NCBI RefSeq assembly: GCF_000344685.1
Contig: NW_006920411.1
Coordinates: 1,098,003-1,162,002, forward strand
Length of the DNA: 64,000 bases
Source: Gloeophyllum trabeum ATCC 11539
Taxonomy: Eukaryota; Basidiomycota; Agaricomycetes; Gloeophyllales; Gloeophyllaceae
Direction: 5' to 3'
The position numbers and the translations under genes were made by a program. Under the pieces are notes generated by a model. That model worked only from the letters and a program-made list of their open reading frames with translations, had not been told where the DNA came from and did no database searches. Each line of letters starts with the position of its first letter. Positions within the stretch are counted from its first letter, which is position 1. Below are positions 10,895 through 23,682 of this stretch, piece after piece.

Positions 10895-11189
10895 GACATC
10901 ACTCTACTTCAACTGTAGGATCTACAAGGAATATTTATTATACTCACCTCGCTAACATCTTGTAACGTCGCACCCGCATCATTAGTCTCCTTTCGAGTCC
11001 ATATTTTATTCTTCGGCTTATACATATCAGAATCGTGGCTATTGCAGAATTAACATCTTGACATGTCCCGCCACAGGAGGGAATTGCCACGTTTAGACGT
11101 GTGACGAAGCGCGACGGCTCGAGCTCGCAAGTTGGCCTTGCGCGTCGGAGCCGGTTCTCTTGGTATAAAGTCTGCGCTGAGCATCGACC

Positions 11190-13392
11190 ATGTACGACCC
11201 GTTAAACTCAGGCTTTGGAAGCGACGACTCTATTCCCCCATGGCCGACCACCCCGCACCCGCCCAACTCGCCCATACCCAACCTGCGCCGGTCGGTCTCG
11301 CCGCACCCGCAGACGCCAACGAAGAGCGTCGACAGGGGACCTGTGAATGGGCTGTTTGGCAAAGAACCGCAGATCTATGGGCAGCCTGAGCCCGGCCTTA
11401 TTTCCCCGCAGGCCACGACGGCCTCGAATGGCGCCAAATTCGAGAAGGCGGAGCCGTATCTCAGAGTGCGGATTACTGGGCTGGATCGGAACAGGAGGGA
11501 TATATTGGTCAAGTTCGACGCGCAGGTATGCATCGCGTATACTACTGAGCCAGCATGGTACTCATGCGGTGCTTCGCGCAGACGAACTTGGCGAACTTTG
11601 TTGGCACTACCTACAGGAACGTATCGCGGTCCTACCTCGAGTTCCAGCAGCTCCACGAGTCCCTCCTCATCAGCTGTCCTCAGACGCTCGTCCCCGCGCT
11701 CCCCCTTCCGCAGACCTCTGCTCCGACGGATGAGGAGGATGACCGCTTAGTCAAGATCATGCTGCAGCGCTGGTTCACCAGGATATGCGAGGACCCCATC
11801 CTGATCATGGACGAGGAGCTCCGATCCTTCATCGAGAGCGACTTTGGCTACCAGCCTACGCCGCGAGTGAAACGCAAGCCATCCTCTGGATTCAGCCTCA
11901 TCCGACGGGGTGTACCTGACGAGGATGAAGAATTACAACGGGCTCGTTTCGAATTGACGAAGTTGGAGACACAGTTCTTCGATGCAGCCAAGGCTATTGA
12001 CAAGTTGTCTCGCGCAAGGAGATGTGAGCAGTTTGTTCTTAGTCTTAGCGCCCAGTGCTGATGACGCCCAATCAACGGTAGCGCTCGCAACTGCGCACGC
12101 TGAGATGGGTAACAAACTTGTCAATGTAGCAACTACGGAAGCGCATCCTCCTTTAGGGAACGCGTTCCGCAAGGTTGGACGAACTTGGCACAGTTTGGCT
12201 GATTTGGACCACGCTCAGTCCATCAGTGAATGCGTCATTTTGGGAGACTCCTTGGGTTATCAGGGTATGAATGCTCGATCCGCAAAGGAGACTCTGCAAC
12301 AGCGGACTGCGGTATTGGAGGAATACCAGAGCGCAGTCAAGACCACTATATCCAAGAGGAGGCAGATCGAACGTCTAAAAGCGAGTTCGAACATCAGACC
12401 CGAAAGGGTCGACGAGGCTCTAGAGGAGTTGGAAGAGGTATGTGTGGACATAGGCCGAAGCTTTACTTATTGATCCACTTCCCAAATGGCAGGCCAACAA
12501 GTACGAGCTGATTCTCGCCAAACGAGCGGATGGTATTTCCCAGAACCTCCATCGTGCATTGGACAGGCACAAGAAGCTGGTAACGGAGGATGTCACCGCT
12601 GCTCTAATAGAGCATGCGCGGTCGTCCCTGATGTACGAAAAGCAGCTCTTACGTGAGTTGGAGGCACTCAGGCCGGATGTGAACAACGCCGCCAGCAAAA
12701 ATGTGCCTAAACCGAATGGCGTCCCTAAGCCCATGATCGTACCTCCCTTGGAAGACGATCATAGACCACCTCTACAGCCTCAGCCTCGGTCGGCTCAGGT
12801 GCACTCATTCCCTCGAAACGATGCGACAACGGCCCCCAGGCCGTACTCAGCAGCAGCCGGTAATTCGACCTTCCCGGGTACTGCAACGCCGCCGCTCTCA
12901 GGCAGGTCAAGTGTTGTTCATGGACCGCTACCCCCTCAGTCTCCAGGCGCTGGACCATCGACGCCTAGTCCTCAGCAGTCTAGTTTCCCGAATACCCCTG
13001 TGCATTCGGAACCACCCTTGGGCGGCCGATTTGCGGATGGAACGAAATCGATGTTCGTCAAACCTGTCTCTTCGCCCCTTTCAGCTGCTCCGCCGCTCTC
13101 GTCTTCGAGTGTCCGCGGTCCCGCGCCAGCAGCACCAGCGGCATCACCTGCCCCAGCGGCCCCATCGCCTTTGCATTCCACGGGCGATCCCCTGCTTGGA
13201 GTTGCCTCACCTTTGGCTCAGTCTGTGCCGCAATTACCCACGGCCAATGGACGCCCTAACGGTTTGCAAAACGATCTGGATCCCCTCGGACAGGCGAAGC
13301 CTTCGTATATGTCCAGCTCAGTGCGGCTACCGCCTGCTCGACCCAAGTTAGATCCCAGGGAAGCTGCTAGCAAGCTAGCCAATATGTTTTAG
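11190..13392 (+). CDS. VPS17: Vacuolar sorting protein Vps17 (retromer SNX-BAR subunit)
   Basis: This is a sorting nexin of the retromer membrane-bending subcomplex (Vps5-Vps17), which recycles cargo receptors from endosome to Golgi. Five exons join in frame. A Pro/Ser-rich N terminus (about 85 residues) is followed by a PX domain (YLRVRITGLDRNRRDILVKF, then NVSRSYLEFQQLHESLL, then DRLVKIMLQRWFTRICEDPI), as in Vps17. A BAR-like helical region follows (ELTKLETQFFDAAKAIDKLS to the ANKYELILAKRADGISQN part). The C-terminal ~230 residues are Pro/Ser/Ala-rich low complexity ending KLANMF, longer than I would expect for yeast Vps17. It is convergent with the M24 peptidase gene, with about 150 bp between stops. 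The start ATG 11190 precedes the long open first exon. Confidence 0.88.
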
Positions 13393-13540
13393 AGGTCAAA
13401 ATGTTCTGAATGCCCTATAGTATGTTCCACATGTTTGCGCGTCGGACTCTTATATTATGCCCTGTTTTCGCGGAAATGGATGGATCTCTTGGGTGACCAT
13501 CTTCATTATATAATATTTTTACAGGGCCCACAAGTAGGTC

Positions 13541-15034
13541 TTATGACTGCACGAAGAAGTCACCGTCGCTACTGGGCACTTGCCAGTCAATGAGGTGAAG
13601 TGCTTCTTGACGCCCATGTACGAACTTCCACCCTACTTGGTCGTCGACCCAGTGCACTGTTTCTTCTAGTCGGAATCTGAGGGTCTCGTTTCTCTCCGGT
13701 ACCAAATGGTACGCGTAAAGCTCGATGCTATACCACGTGTTGGGTAATATGGGCAGTTCTCCGAGGACGGGTACGTATTCGGGGAGGTTAGTAAAACCTG
13801 AAATGCGCGTCACCTCCTGCAGGGTGTGTAAGACCGTCCGTACTCACCCATTACAGCCCCAGGCGCATGTGCATAATCACCGATCGGATGACAGTAAATT
13901 TGTCCGGAGATGTTCTCAGCCTTCATTTGTCTCAGTGACGCCTGCAAGACTGCATTGCCCGTCTTGCCCGCTTGCATCTGACTCAGCACGATATCCTGCA
14001 TACGGTTAGCTTTCTTAATGCCTTCTTTGTGCCCTTCCGGTGCGTCGCTCTCTCCTTCCGACGTACGCAGGACATAGGCCATGTGTTGAGTGTCGGTGTT
14101 CATGCTCATGGCGGTGACCCCAAAGTCTACGTGCAAGAGATCCCCTTCTTGTATGATATCTTCCGTTCCCGCCCAACCGGGGAATGACTGGGGGGTTATC
14201 ACGGATACGCGGGGATGCACCCAGGTGGAGAAGTTCTGCGTTTGGATCTTCTCTCTGAACCACCATTCGACGTCCTGCCGGCCATCAGTCCTCCGCTGTG
14301 ACAATGTCTACAGCTACTCACAACTGTTGTCGTGATATTAGGCTCGATGACGCGCGCGCTGAACGCCTCTTGGATCATCGCCCACACCGTCTCCTGCATC
14401 TTGCGGTAATAGCTGAGTTGCCCGGGTACCCTCGCGGCGATGTACTCGACCGCGAGCATCGGCTGGTTCACGGCTTTCATCCACTCCTGCGGCAGCTGCT
14501 CGTACAGCTCCATCCACTCACCCACGGCCAGCCCGCCTCCGAAGGCAATGTGCCTATCGGTGTTGAGCGCGATGCGCTGCGGTGCGTACTGCACGAGTAT
14601 CCAGCGCAGCTCGTCCCACACCGCGCCGGTGTTGTCTACCCACACGAGCGGGTTGGGGTGCCCGGCGAGGGAGGAGGTGTTGGTGTGGAAGAGTAAGACG
14701 GTGCGCCGGTGGGGGGCGAACTGTGTCGCGTTCTTGAGGGACCACCAGAGGGGGTCTTCGTTGTGCTCTCGCATGCTCAGCTAGGTCCGGATACAGTCAG
14801 CGGGGAGAGTGGATGCACCGGCCGGGTGCGTACCAGCCATGCGTCGATGTCATATTTCTTCAGCAGAGCAGGGATTCGAGCTATCCGCTCATCTTTCCAC
14901 TCGTTGAAAAGGCGGGCCTGCTCTCGCAGTGGAGGCAGTTCATGATACTGTGCTGGTTTCTCTGGGTGCCATTGACCATATGCCAAGCACGGGACGAAGG
15001 CGAAAACCGTTAGAGCTGTCAGCAATAGTCTCAT
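13541..15034 (-). CDS. Secreted M24 metallopeptidase (Xaa-Pro aminopeptidase/creatinase fold)
   Basis: This is a pita-bread-fold metallopeptidase, probably releasing N-terminal residues from peptides outside the cell or in a secretory compartment. A signal peptide is clear (MRLLLTALTVFAFVPCLAYG, start ATG 15034). A creatinase-like N domain follows (RIPALLKKYDIDAWLV, then EDPLWWSLKNATQFAPHRRT). The catalytic domain keeps the five metal ligands: D in LLHVDFGV, D in NTDTQHM, H in YCHPIGDYAHAPGA, E in WYSIELYAYHL and E in RLEETVHW. Exons join in frame, stopping at 13541. Which substrate it cleaves cannot be told from sequence; the second aspartate context differs from typical aminopeptidase P, so a creatinase-like role is possible. 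Confidence 0.85.
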
Positions 15035-15244
15035 ATTGAGCGGGAAGGACGACCCACATACTGCTACTACTTGGAAGATATCCTGAGAACGTCGTGACTT
15101 TGGAAACAATCTATAACTTCTGAAGATAATTATGACAAGGCCAGGTTCTTCTGACAGGCAGCGATGCCGGTCCGTTCAGTTTCAGTAATGCTAGCATTCG
15201 GTAATAATACAAGATTTATTGTTCATCAATTCTCGACGGACGGA

Positions 15245-16599
<1,355 letters not shown>

Positions 16600-16787
16600 G
16601 GTCAAGACGGTGGTGAAGGAACACAGCAGCGCAAGACTCGGAGCAGGTCATCGTAGACCAGATCTCCCGTCGGCCGACGCCCCGATCCAATCTCAAGATC
16701 ATGTCGAGGGGCTTTCGCACGCCCCACGTGGCCGCGTGATCAGAATTTTGTCCAAGACTCGGCTCGGACGGAAAACGTTGAACGGTC

Positions 16788-18415
16788 ATGGCAGCCTCGG
16801 ACAGAAAACCGTCTTGCAAACACCTCGTCCTCGATGCAGGACCTTTGCTGTCGCTGTCGCCGTTGCGAGGGCTGGCGGAGACGTACTATACGGTGCCGCA
16901 GGTGCTCGACGAGCTGAAGGATCCAAGGGCGAGGGAGCATTTCGAAAAGCTCGGTCTGTCCGCAGGCATCAATATCCGTGTGCAACCCCCCGATGCTGCT
17001 TCGTTGGCGCAAGGTATGCGGCCTCTGCAATAGTCGTTTGGGGCTGCTCACTGTCGTATTGCGTAGTTGTTCAGGGTGCAAAGAAGACCGGAGACTACTC
17101 TGTCTTATCCCATGCCGATCTGTGCGTTCTGGCTCTGACCTACGCCCTGCACTCTCAAAACAAGCCGGAGTCATCGAAAGATAAAGCAGAACCAGTAAGT
17201 GCCACATCAGCTGCGATCCATCCAGAATGCCTAACTCTGTGCCTTGCGCTAGTAGCCGCAGGCTGCAGGATCTTCTGAGCTCAGTGCAGACGCAACTGCT
17301 AACTCTGCCGCAGAGGCCAGTCCAAACCCGTCGAACGAGGTGGAAGAAGTGACTGAGAAGGTGGCAGAGCTGAATGTGGACGATCACCCTGCAGATCCGG
17401 CTGCAAAAGAAGAGGATGAAGCAGAGCACGATGAGGGGGAAGCTGAAGTACCTTCTGAGCCCGAGGATGGTGATGAAGAGGAGAGAGAACCTTTGGACGT
17501 CGAGCTGCAACCAATCAGTAACGAGGTAGATGCGTCTACCGACTCACCCGAGACATCAGAACCGCCCGCCTCGCAATCCAAGCCGCATGCAGACTCCGCG
17601 CCTCTGTATTCAGAACCCAGCGACGAAGACGACGGCGAAGGCGAGTGGATCACCCCCGACAACGTCGCCCTACACAAGTCGCGGCACCTCGATCTCCTGC
17701 CATCCGCTTCATCCGACTCTAAAAAGCAGGAGACGATCGAGGTTGGGTGCATGACCGCCGATTTCGCAATGCAGAATGTCCTGCTGCAGATGGGGCTAAA
17801 CCTCGTGAGTGTCGACGGGAAGAAGATTGATAAAGTGAAGACATGGGTGCTGCGGTGTCACGCCTGTTTCGAGTGCGTCTACCTCATCTACACCACACAG
17901 GTATCTGACGGTGCTAATTACAATCATTCAGGATATGTAAAGACTCGACGAGAAAATTCTGCCCTAGCTGCGGAAACGCCACGCTCCTGCGGGCGTCAGT
18001 CAGCATCGCGTCCCCTACAGCTTCCGCATCGGCGCCCGCAATGCAAGTCCACCTCAAGAAGAACTTTCAGTGGAAAGTGCGCGGAACAAAGTACTCGATC
18101 CCTGCGCCCAAGCCCGGGTCAGCGAAGACCGGGACCGGTGAGGGTCTGATCCTGCGCGAAGACCAGATTGAGTATCAAAGAGCGAAGAAGAAGGCGGACG
18201 CGAAGAGGGAGCGGGACGAGCGGAAGATGCTGAGCAATGCTGCGAAGACGGGCGGGGACGGGATCGTGGTGGGCAGCTGGATGGATCCGGACTGGGTACC
18301 TGAGATTATCAGTGTGGGCGCTGGAGGAAAGGGGAGGAGTGCTCGCGGAGGGGATATGCCGACTATTGGGTATGGGAGGAAGAACCCGAATGAGAAGAGG
18401 AGGAAACGGAAGTGA
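16788..18415 (+). CDS. NOB1: 20S pre-rRNA D-site endonuclease Nob1
   Basis: Nob1 cuts 20S pre-rRNA to mature 18S rRNA in late 40S assembly in the cytoplasm. The N-terminal PIN domain starts HLVLDAGPLLSLSPLRGLAE, with the catalytic aspartate in VLDAGPL, and continues after an intron with DYSVLSHADLCVLALTYALH. A Ser/Glu/Asp-rich linker follows, then EWITPDNVALHK and VGCMTADFAMQNVLLQMGLN, which are Nob1 signatures. The zinc ribbon is split by an intron: RCHAC in one exon and KFCPSCGNATLL in the next. The C terminus (FQWKVRGTKYSIPAPKPG, GEGLILREDQIEYQR) ends in a basic tail. Four or five exons; start ATG 16788; stop TGA 18413-18415. It shares a short bidirectional promoter with LEU2. Confidence 0.93.
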
Positions 18416-18533
18416 ATAGATTGTGTTCAATAGTCGGGCTATATAGTAGAAGTCTTTCTTTCTTTCCATGGGTCCCCCTGTTGTATTGATGTAGAGTTTA
18501 GGATATGGTTTATCTTACATTGTCCAACAGATC

Positions 18534-19253
18534 TCATGCTAGACTCCTGTTCATGAATCTCCTCTTCTGGAACGACATCCACCACTTGTTTGGCTTGCCA
18601 GTCCCGTCGGCGTACAGTCGCTCGACCATACGCGCAGCCAGCTCCTGCCGGACCTGGGTCAGATACTGCCGCAGAAACTCTGATCAAGTAATCATGAGAT
18701 CCAGCTATGTATCTGGGAATTGTAGCTGAGCTCACCGGCCTCCTGCCTGTTGTTCGGGGGTGCATAGTGGGCATTCAAGGGGAAGTTCGCATCGCCGGGA
18801 ATGGGGAAGGAGTCCACAGCGAGAGTGTTCAGTGTCTTAGATGCTTCTATCTGGCTCGGCGGTGTCCGCGAGCTGCCGATCTTGGCGAGGCAGTCGGAGA
18901 TGAAGAGGATAAGGATGATGAGGAGGCGGTCTGCAGGGCCTTTGATCTCGAAGTTGCGGAAGAGCGAGTTGGCGCGGAAGAGGTCGATCGCTTCGTCGAC
19001 AATATCTGGCTGGTTCGGATCGGCTGGAAGACGTAATTGCAGGTTTTGCCTCTCCTAGAACGCGCGCAGCATACTGAATCGCACGTACCTAACGGCGCTG
19101 GCCCTCGCACTTTTGTCTTGATGGGCAGCACGGCGAGGTTGCCGACCTGCTGCATGTCGGGCGACTCATTGAAGCTGGAATGGTAGGCCTGGCAGAGGCG
19201 CGCCGTTCAGCTCGTCGCAGCAGCAGCCGAGGAGGACTCGGACTCACGGGCAT
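18534..19253 (-). CDS. ARPC3: Actin-related protein 2/3 complex subunit 3 (p21-Arc)
   Basis: A subunit of the Arp2/3 complex, which nucleates branched actin filaments at endocytic patches. Start ATG 19253 encodes MPA, followed by an intron, then YHSSFNESPDMQQVGNLAVL and PIKTKVRGPAP. Later exons give DIVDEAIDLFRANSLFRNFE (near 18970) and, after IKGPADRLLIILILFISDCL, the segment SKTLNTLAVDSFPIPGDANF. The last exon ends GTGKPNKWWMSFQKRRFMNR and SLA, stop TGA at 18534. The length (about 180 residues) fits the family. It is convergent with NOB1 (about 120 bp) and divergent from the YVC1-like channel (184 bp). Confidence 0.93.
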
Positions 19254-19437
19254 GGTCAGTGGCAAGTCTATGTCGGGCGTTGCCGAGGACTACAAACTGA
19301 CGTTGTTGGCTTGGCCGCCGGGTGCCTGATGCACTGAAAGTTGGAGGCAGCTATGATGTTATGCCTGCCAGTGCCGTTGAACTTGCCTCTGCCCACAACG
19401 CCCCTCGACATTTCTGCTGCCCCTCTTGAAAAAGGCG

Positions 19438-22400
19438 ATGTCGCGGGCTACGAACGATGGCATTCCGGAGGACCAGACGTCGCTGCTGTCTGTTAAATCA
19501 GTCCAGCCTTCCCCGGATACCGTTACAAGTATGGACATAACTACATTATTTCGCGTACCGAGATTGACGCATTGTCGGTACCACAACACAGAATTGACGA
19601 GGCGCCTGAGGGCCCTCACACTAAGACTTCTGCCAGTGGAGGTCGATCCGGCAGCGTTGCAAGAGCCTACCAGCAGAATCATAACGCTAGATGTGATCAA
19701 TGCGTACATTGCTGCTGCCGGAGACTTTGTGGAGGCTGTGAGTATTAATGTGTCCCGGCTGACTCTTCTATAACACGGCTTTGTAGCTACCCTACTGCCT
19801 CCTACGAGCCCGGAGGGAGTTCATGTGGGAAGCCAACCATAATCCTGCGGACTATGGGGAGAACTATGGACGAGGTATGCATGTCAGTCTATTCCTCCCC
19901 GGAACTCCTAATCAGATATTCTGATCTTAGCAACGGCATGCGAGGTCTTAGCACGGAGGATACTCCATCAGGCGCCGTCTGACAGACTTAAGTCCATAAT
20001 GTCCACCCGCTTTCGTATCATGGAGGCGGATGGGGATGTGAGTGAGATGACTAGTGCATTGGAGTTGGCTATCGACTCGCACTGGTATGTGCCGCATACT
20101 TCAATGAATGAATCCCTGAACAAACTCCTCCACCAGTACAATATTCCTGTCATCGAGCGAAGCGCAAGAGGGTTGGTAGTGAACGCCCGTCATGTGTAAC
20201 GAGCTAATCCCACTTTGTAGTCGTCAACGCGGTGTGGACAGGCAGATGGGTGCAGCAAAACAACGAGGACCATGATATCGACTGTAAGTCCATGCAGCTC
20301 GTCGTGTCCAACGTTTAGCCGTCGACCATGCCCCACTCACAGACGTGGAATACGAGAAGAAGCGGTCACACAGCCTATGGGGACATTTAGAGCCAATGCG
20401 CATCTCAGTGCCTCGGTCAGAGAGCTTCCTCTCGTACCACCTAGATTTCAATCAATTGCCTATGCAGATATCAAAATATCTTCCGTATCATCATATGGTT
20501 TTTCTTCCTCTTTGTATACTCGCAGGCCGGTGGGTAGTCGTAACTATCATTATTTTCCAAACCGCTGACGAGTCGTGTAGTACGGGAACCTCTGGACCGA
20601 CTTGACCCGCATCATTCCCGTTTCGACGAGTACGAGTATATATTGTACTTCATGGCTCTTGCGTTTTCTATCGAAGGTAATTCATTATACTACATTCGAT
20701 GGCAGTAATGCTCATAATGCTGCGTCTAGATATGCACAAGGTCAGGAACAGAGTTACATAAGTGTTGCCTGTAAGATGAGCCAACTCTCCAAGTAGATTT
20801 ACAAACTGCTACGCTTTGTGACATGGCGTGCTTTCGGATTCTGGAATTTCGTGTCTTTCGTTACCGACACACTCCTGTGCATTGCCTTCGTCCTCCGTAT
20901 AAGTGGATTATTAGCAGCCGGAGATGAGGCGAGCGCGAATTTGCGCTTGAGGAGTTTCCAGGTTCTCAGTTTCGTTGCTCCACTTATATGGTATATGAAT
21001 TCCATCCTCTTCAAGCAGAAGTTCACTGACCTGAGACTTGCAGGATGAGTGAGTCTCGCTAGACTCACTTTGTGATGCGTTGTTTGACGTATCCTTGGCA
21101 GAACTTATCACTGTGTTCGATGGCTACAAGTACGTCTGTTACTCGGTATGTCCATATTTGGCCCCAATCCTGACAGGAGCGTGGTAGATACGTAGGAATG
21201 ATGCAAATTTGCGTGGCTCGCATGCTGCAAGAGTCTGGCATTTTCTTCGCGGTATGACTGTGTCTGTGCTAATTAAATTAACTTGGCCGATCGATTTCGC
21301 AGCTGCTGTCTGTATTGGGCCTTGGTTTCGCTCAAGGACTGTACGCCTTGGATATGGCAGATGGACAGATTGAACACGCATCCACAGTATGTCTCGGCTT
21401 CCCATGGATTGTAGCTGTGGGCCCTCATCGTCTGACTACAGGTCGTGAACGTGATGGTACAAAGCCTGTTGCAGTATGTCGTTCGTCTATAATCGTGAGG
21501 AAAGACGTTCATCCCTTGTCAGGGCCCCGGATTTCTCCAAGTTTGACGTCAGGTAGGATTTAGCAGTGATGATGTTTGCGTAGGCGTGCATGTGACTTCA
21601 TTTGCTTACGTGCGCAGTAATGCAGGCCTGACCCTGTACTACCTGTACGTTGCATATTCAGGCTATCGAAGCGTCGACGGCTGAAACGTCCCTGCAGCTG
21701 GACTGGTGTAACAGTCATAGTCCTTCTGAACGTTCTCATCTCTCTCTTCTCGTCCGCTTACGACGATGTGAGCGCTCATTACCTTCAAGCATGTCCGATC
21801 CAAACAATAATAACAATTCTGTTAGGTCGTGGAGGACGCAGAGCCCGAGTACCTAGCGTTCTTTGCTGGGAAGACGGTAGGCATGATTCGAGCCCCTGAC
21901 GAGTTCTTATATCCTGCACCCTTCAACATCATTGAATTGATCTTCATTGCCCCATTCGAGTGAGTCAACTTGTCCATTCCTCGTCCGGCAGGAGCTAATA
22001 AAGAGTAGATCATTGTTGAGTCAGGAAACGTATGCCAAGGTCGGTGTTGACCAGTCCGTAGCACAGAGCCCGCTAACTCTTTCTGCAGTACAACCGATTT
22101 ATCATGCGCATACTTTTCCTGGTACCCTTGACGGTCATTGCCTTGTACGAGTCTGCTAATCGTTCAAACAACCACTGGGTACAGGAGTGGTTCGGGCGTG
22201 AGGACGACGGGAATGATGACGACCCTGCCCATAAGGACCCTGAAGTTAATGCGGATGACGCTGCACAGGGGCTAGAGATCAGCAGAGTCAAGTTTGATGA
22301 CCTCGTCAAGAAGTTCCCGAATACTATGCAGGTATGCTTGACAGGGCTTTTCGGCACGGGCAAGATATGACGACTTAACTGCTCTGTTTCCCTAGTCGAG

Positions 22401-22485
22401 CGAGGCTTCTATCCTTCGAGAGATTCAGGACTTGAAGGACCGGATAAATACGCTGATGAAGGTCCTGGAAGAGAAGAGCGGATGA
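19438..22485 (+). CDS. YVC1: TRP-family vacuolar cation channel, Yvc1-like
   Basis: Fungal TRP channel that releases Ca2+ from the vacuole. The start ATG 19438 gives MSRATNDGIPEDQTSLL; a GTATGG..CACAG intron joins VTK to LTRRLRALTLRLLPVEVDPA. The conserved N domain is clear: ITLDVINAYIAAAGDFVEAL, PYCLLRARREFMWEANHNPA, ATACEVLARRILHQ and MSTRFRIMEADGDVSE. Membrane helices follow (EYEYILYFMALAFSIE; AFGFWNFVSFVTDTLLCIAF; LRSFQVLSFVAPLIW), then DGYKYVGMMQICVARMLQES, FFALLSVLGLGFAQGLYALD and the pore area around GPGF (about 21520). The cytoplasmic tail is acidic and ends in a coiled coil (ASILREIQDLKDRINTLMKV). More than ten exons, all appearing to join in frame. It is convergent with PSF2, with about 140 bp between stops. 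Confidence 0.87.
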
Positions 22486-22625
22486 ATGACATTACGAGAG
22501 ATCTCATGATGGACTGCATGAACTGTGCTGGTAGCTACGGTGGAACGACCTAATGCCCTATGATTTATCCTTTGTCGCTATACAATGTTGTTACAAAACT
22601 TCAAACATGCAGAATCTCCCGATTA

Positions 22626-23404
22626 TCAGATATCGCCCGCAGCGGATGGCTCTCGGACGAGTTGTGTCAGCACGCCCATTGACCGGATGAAGAATGGTCG
22701 GATCTCGTTTATCTCCATGGAACAGAGATTTGGCAGCTATACAGACATAGTCAGGTAAGACACGAAACGGGATAGACGCTGCGTACAGTAAGTTCGCTGT
22801 GATCGAGCTTCGTTATACCTTCTCGACTCTTGGCTTGTCGTGCTTCGCGCAGGTCCTTCAAGAGGGAGCGGATTTTATCTGGATTCTCAACATCGTCTGA
22901 CGCCCTATATAATGACACAATTGAATGACAGGAACAACAAGACACTGATGCTTGACTTACACGTCCAAGATGATTTTTGCTACTTCTGCGAACCGAAAGG
23001 GCATCGCACAGAATTCGGGCTGGCTCGTTTCCCGTGTCAGACGATCCTGTAGAAAATCTAAAATTCATCATTAATCTGGCTCTCATGAGTGGCACAACTC
23101 ATTATCTGACCACATACCGATGTTCAGCCATTCTGGGGGAACAATATGACATTTCTTTTTCAGCTTCAGATTTGTGGCCATCCAGATGGGCAAGCGGCAC
23201 TTGGCCGGCGGTCGCAGTGGACCATATGCACCCTGAGGCAGCCGTTAGCTCTGAGGACACAAGAGATCTAGGAACATAAATTACAGAGATGAAGGCTGTC
23301 TTGTCCATCGAGATCAATGGTATGATCTCTATCAGCTGTTCTGACGCGATGAGTTCAAGCTCGGGTGGTGTCACTGAACTTCGTAATGAGATGGGCAAAG
23401 CCAT
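22626..23404 (-). CDS. PSF2: DNA replication complex GINS protein Psf2
   Basis: Psf2 is one of the four GINS subunits that, with Cdc45 and Mcm2-7, form the replicative helicase. Five exons were pieced together: MALPISLRSSVTPPELELIA..IIPLISMDKTAFIS; GAYGPLRPPAKCRLPIWMAT..LKLKKKCHIVPPEWLNI; DRLTRETSQPEFCAMPFRFA..EVAKIILDV; ASDDVENPDKIRSLLKDLRE..SREGITKLDHSEL; and LPNLCSMEINEIRPFFIRSM..GVLTQL, stopping at TGA 22626. The ELEFIA-type N terminus and the MEINEIRPF motif are diagnostic. At roughly 200 residues the size fits the family. Two ACGCGT boxes lie 85 and 104 bp upstream of the start. Confidence 0.93.
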
Positions 23405-23488
23405 GCTTGTGATACAATACGCAGATAATCTGCCAGCCTGGTCTGACGAACTCCGCTTACAAGTGTCGCAGAAAGCTGTACTTACTCA

Positions 23489-23513
23489 ACGCGTCTTCAA
23501 GTTAATGACGCGT
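23489..23513. promoter_or_regulatory. Two MCB-type boxes (ACGCGT) upstream of PSF2
   Basis: ACGCGT occurs at 23489-23494 and, as TGACGCGT, at 23506-23513, 85 and 104 bp upstream of the PSF2 ATG. In yeasts ACGCGT is the MluI cell-cycle box bound by MBF, which activates replication genes at G1/S. The function in this fungus is inferred. Confidence 0.5.
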
Positions 23514-23682
23514 AACGCAACCACGTGATATATGATGTAGCGTGTCAGTCACGTCACGACCCACTGCCATAGGGGCACCACCTCGATTAATGGCGAGACA
23601 ACGACGAGAACAAAATGAATAGCAAATGTCAAGGCATACAAAAGTACAAGATATCAATACATGCAACAACTGAAATACAACT

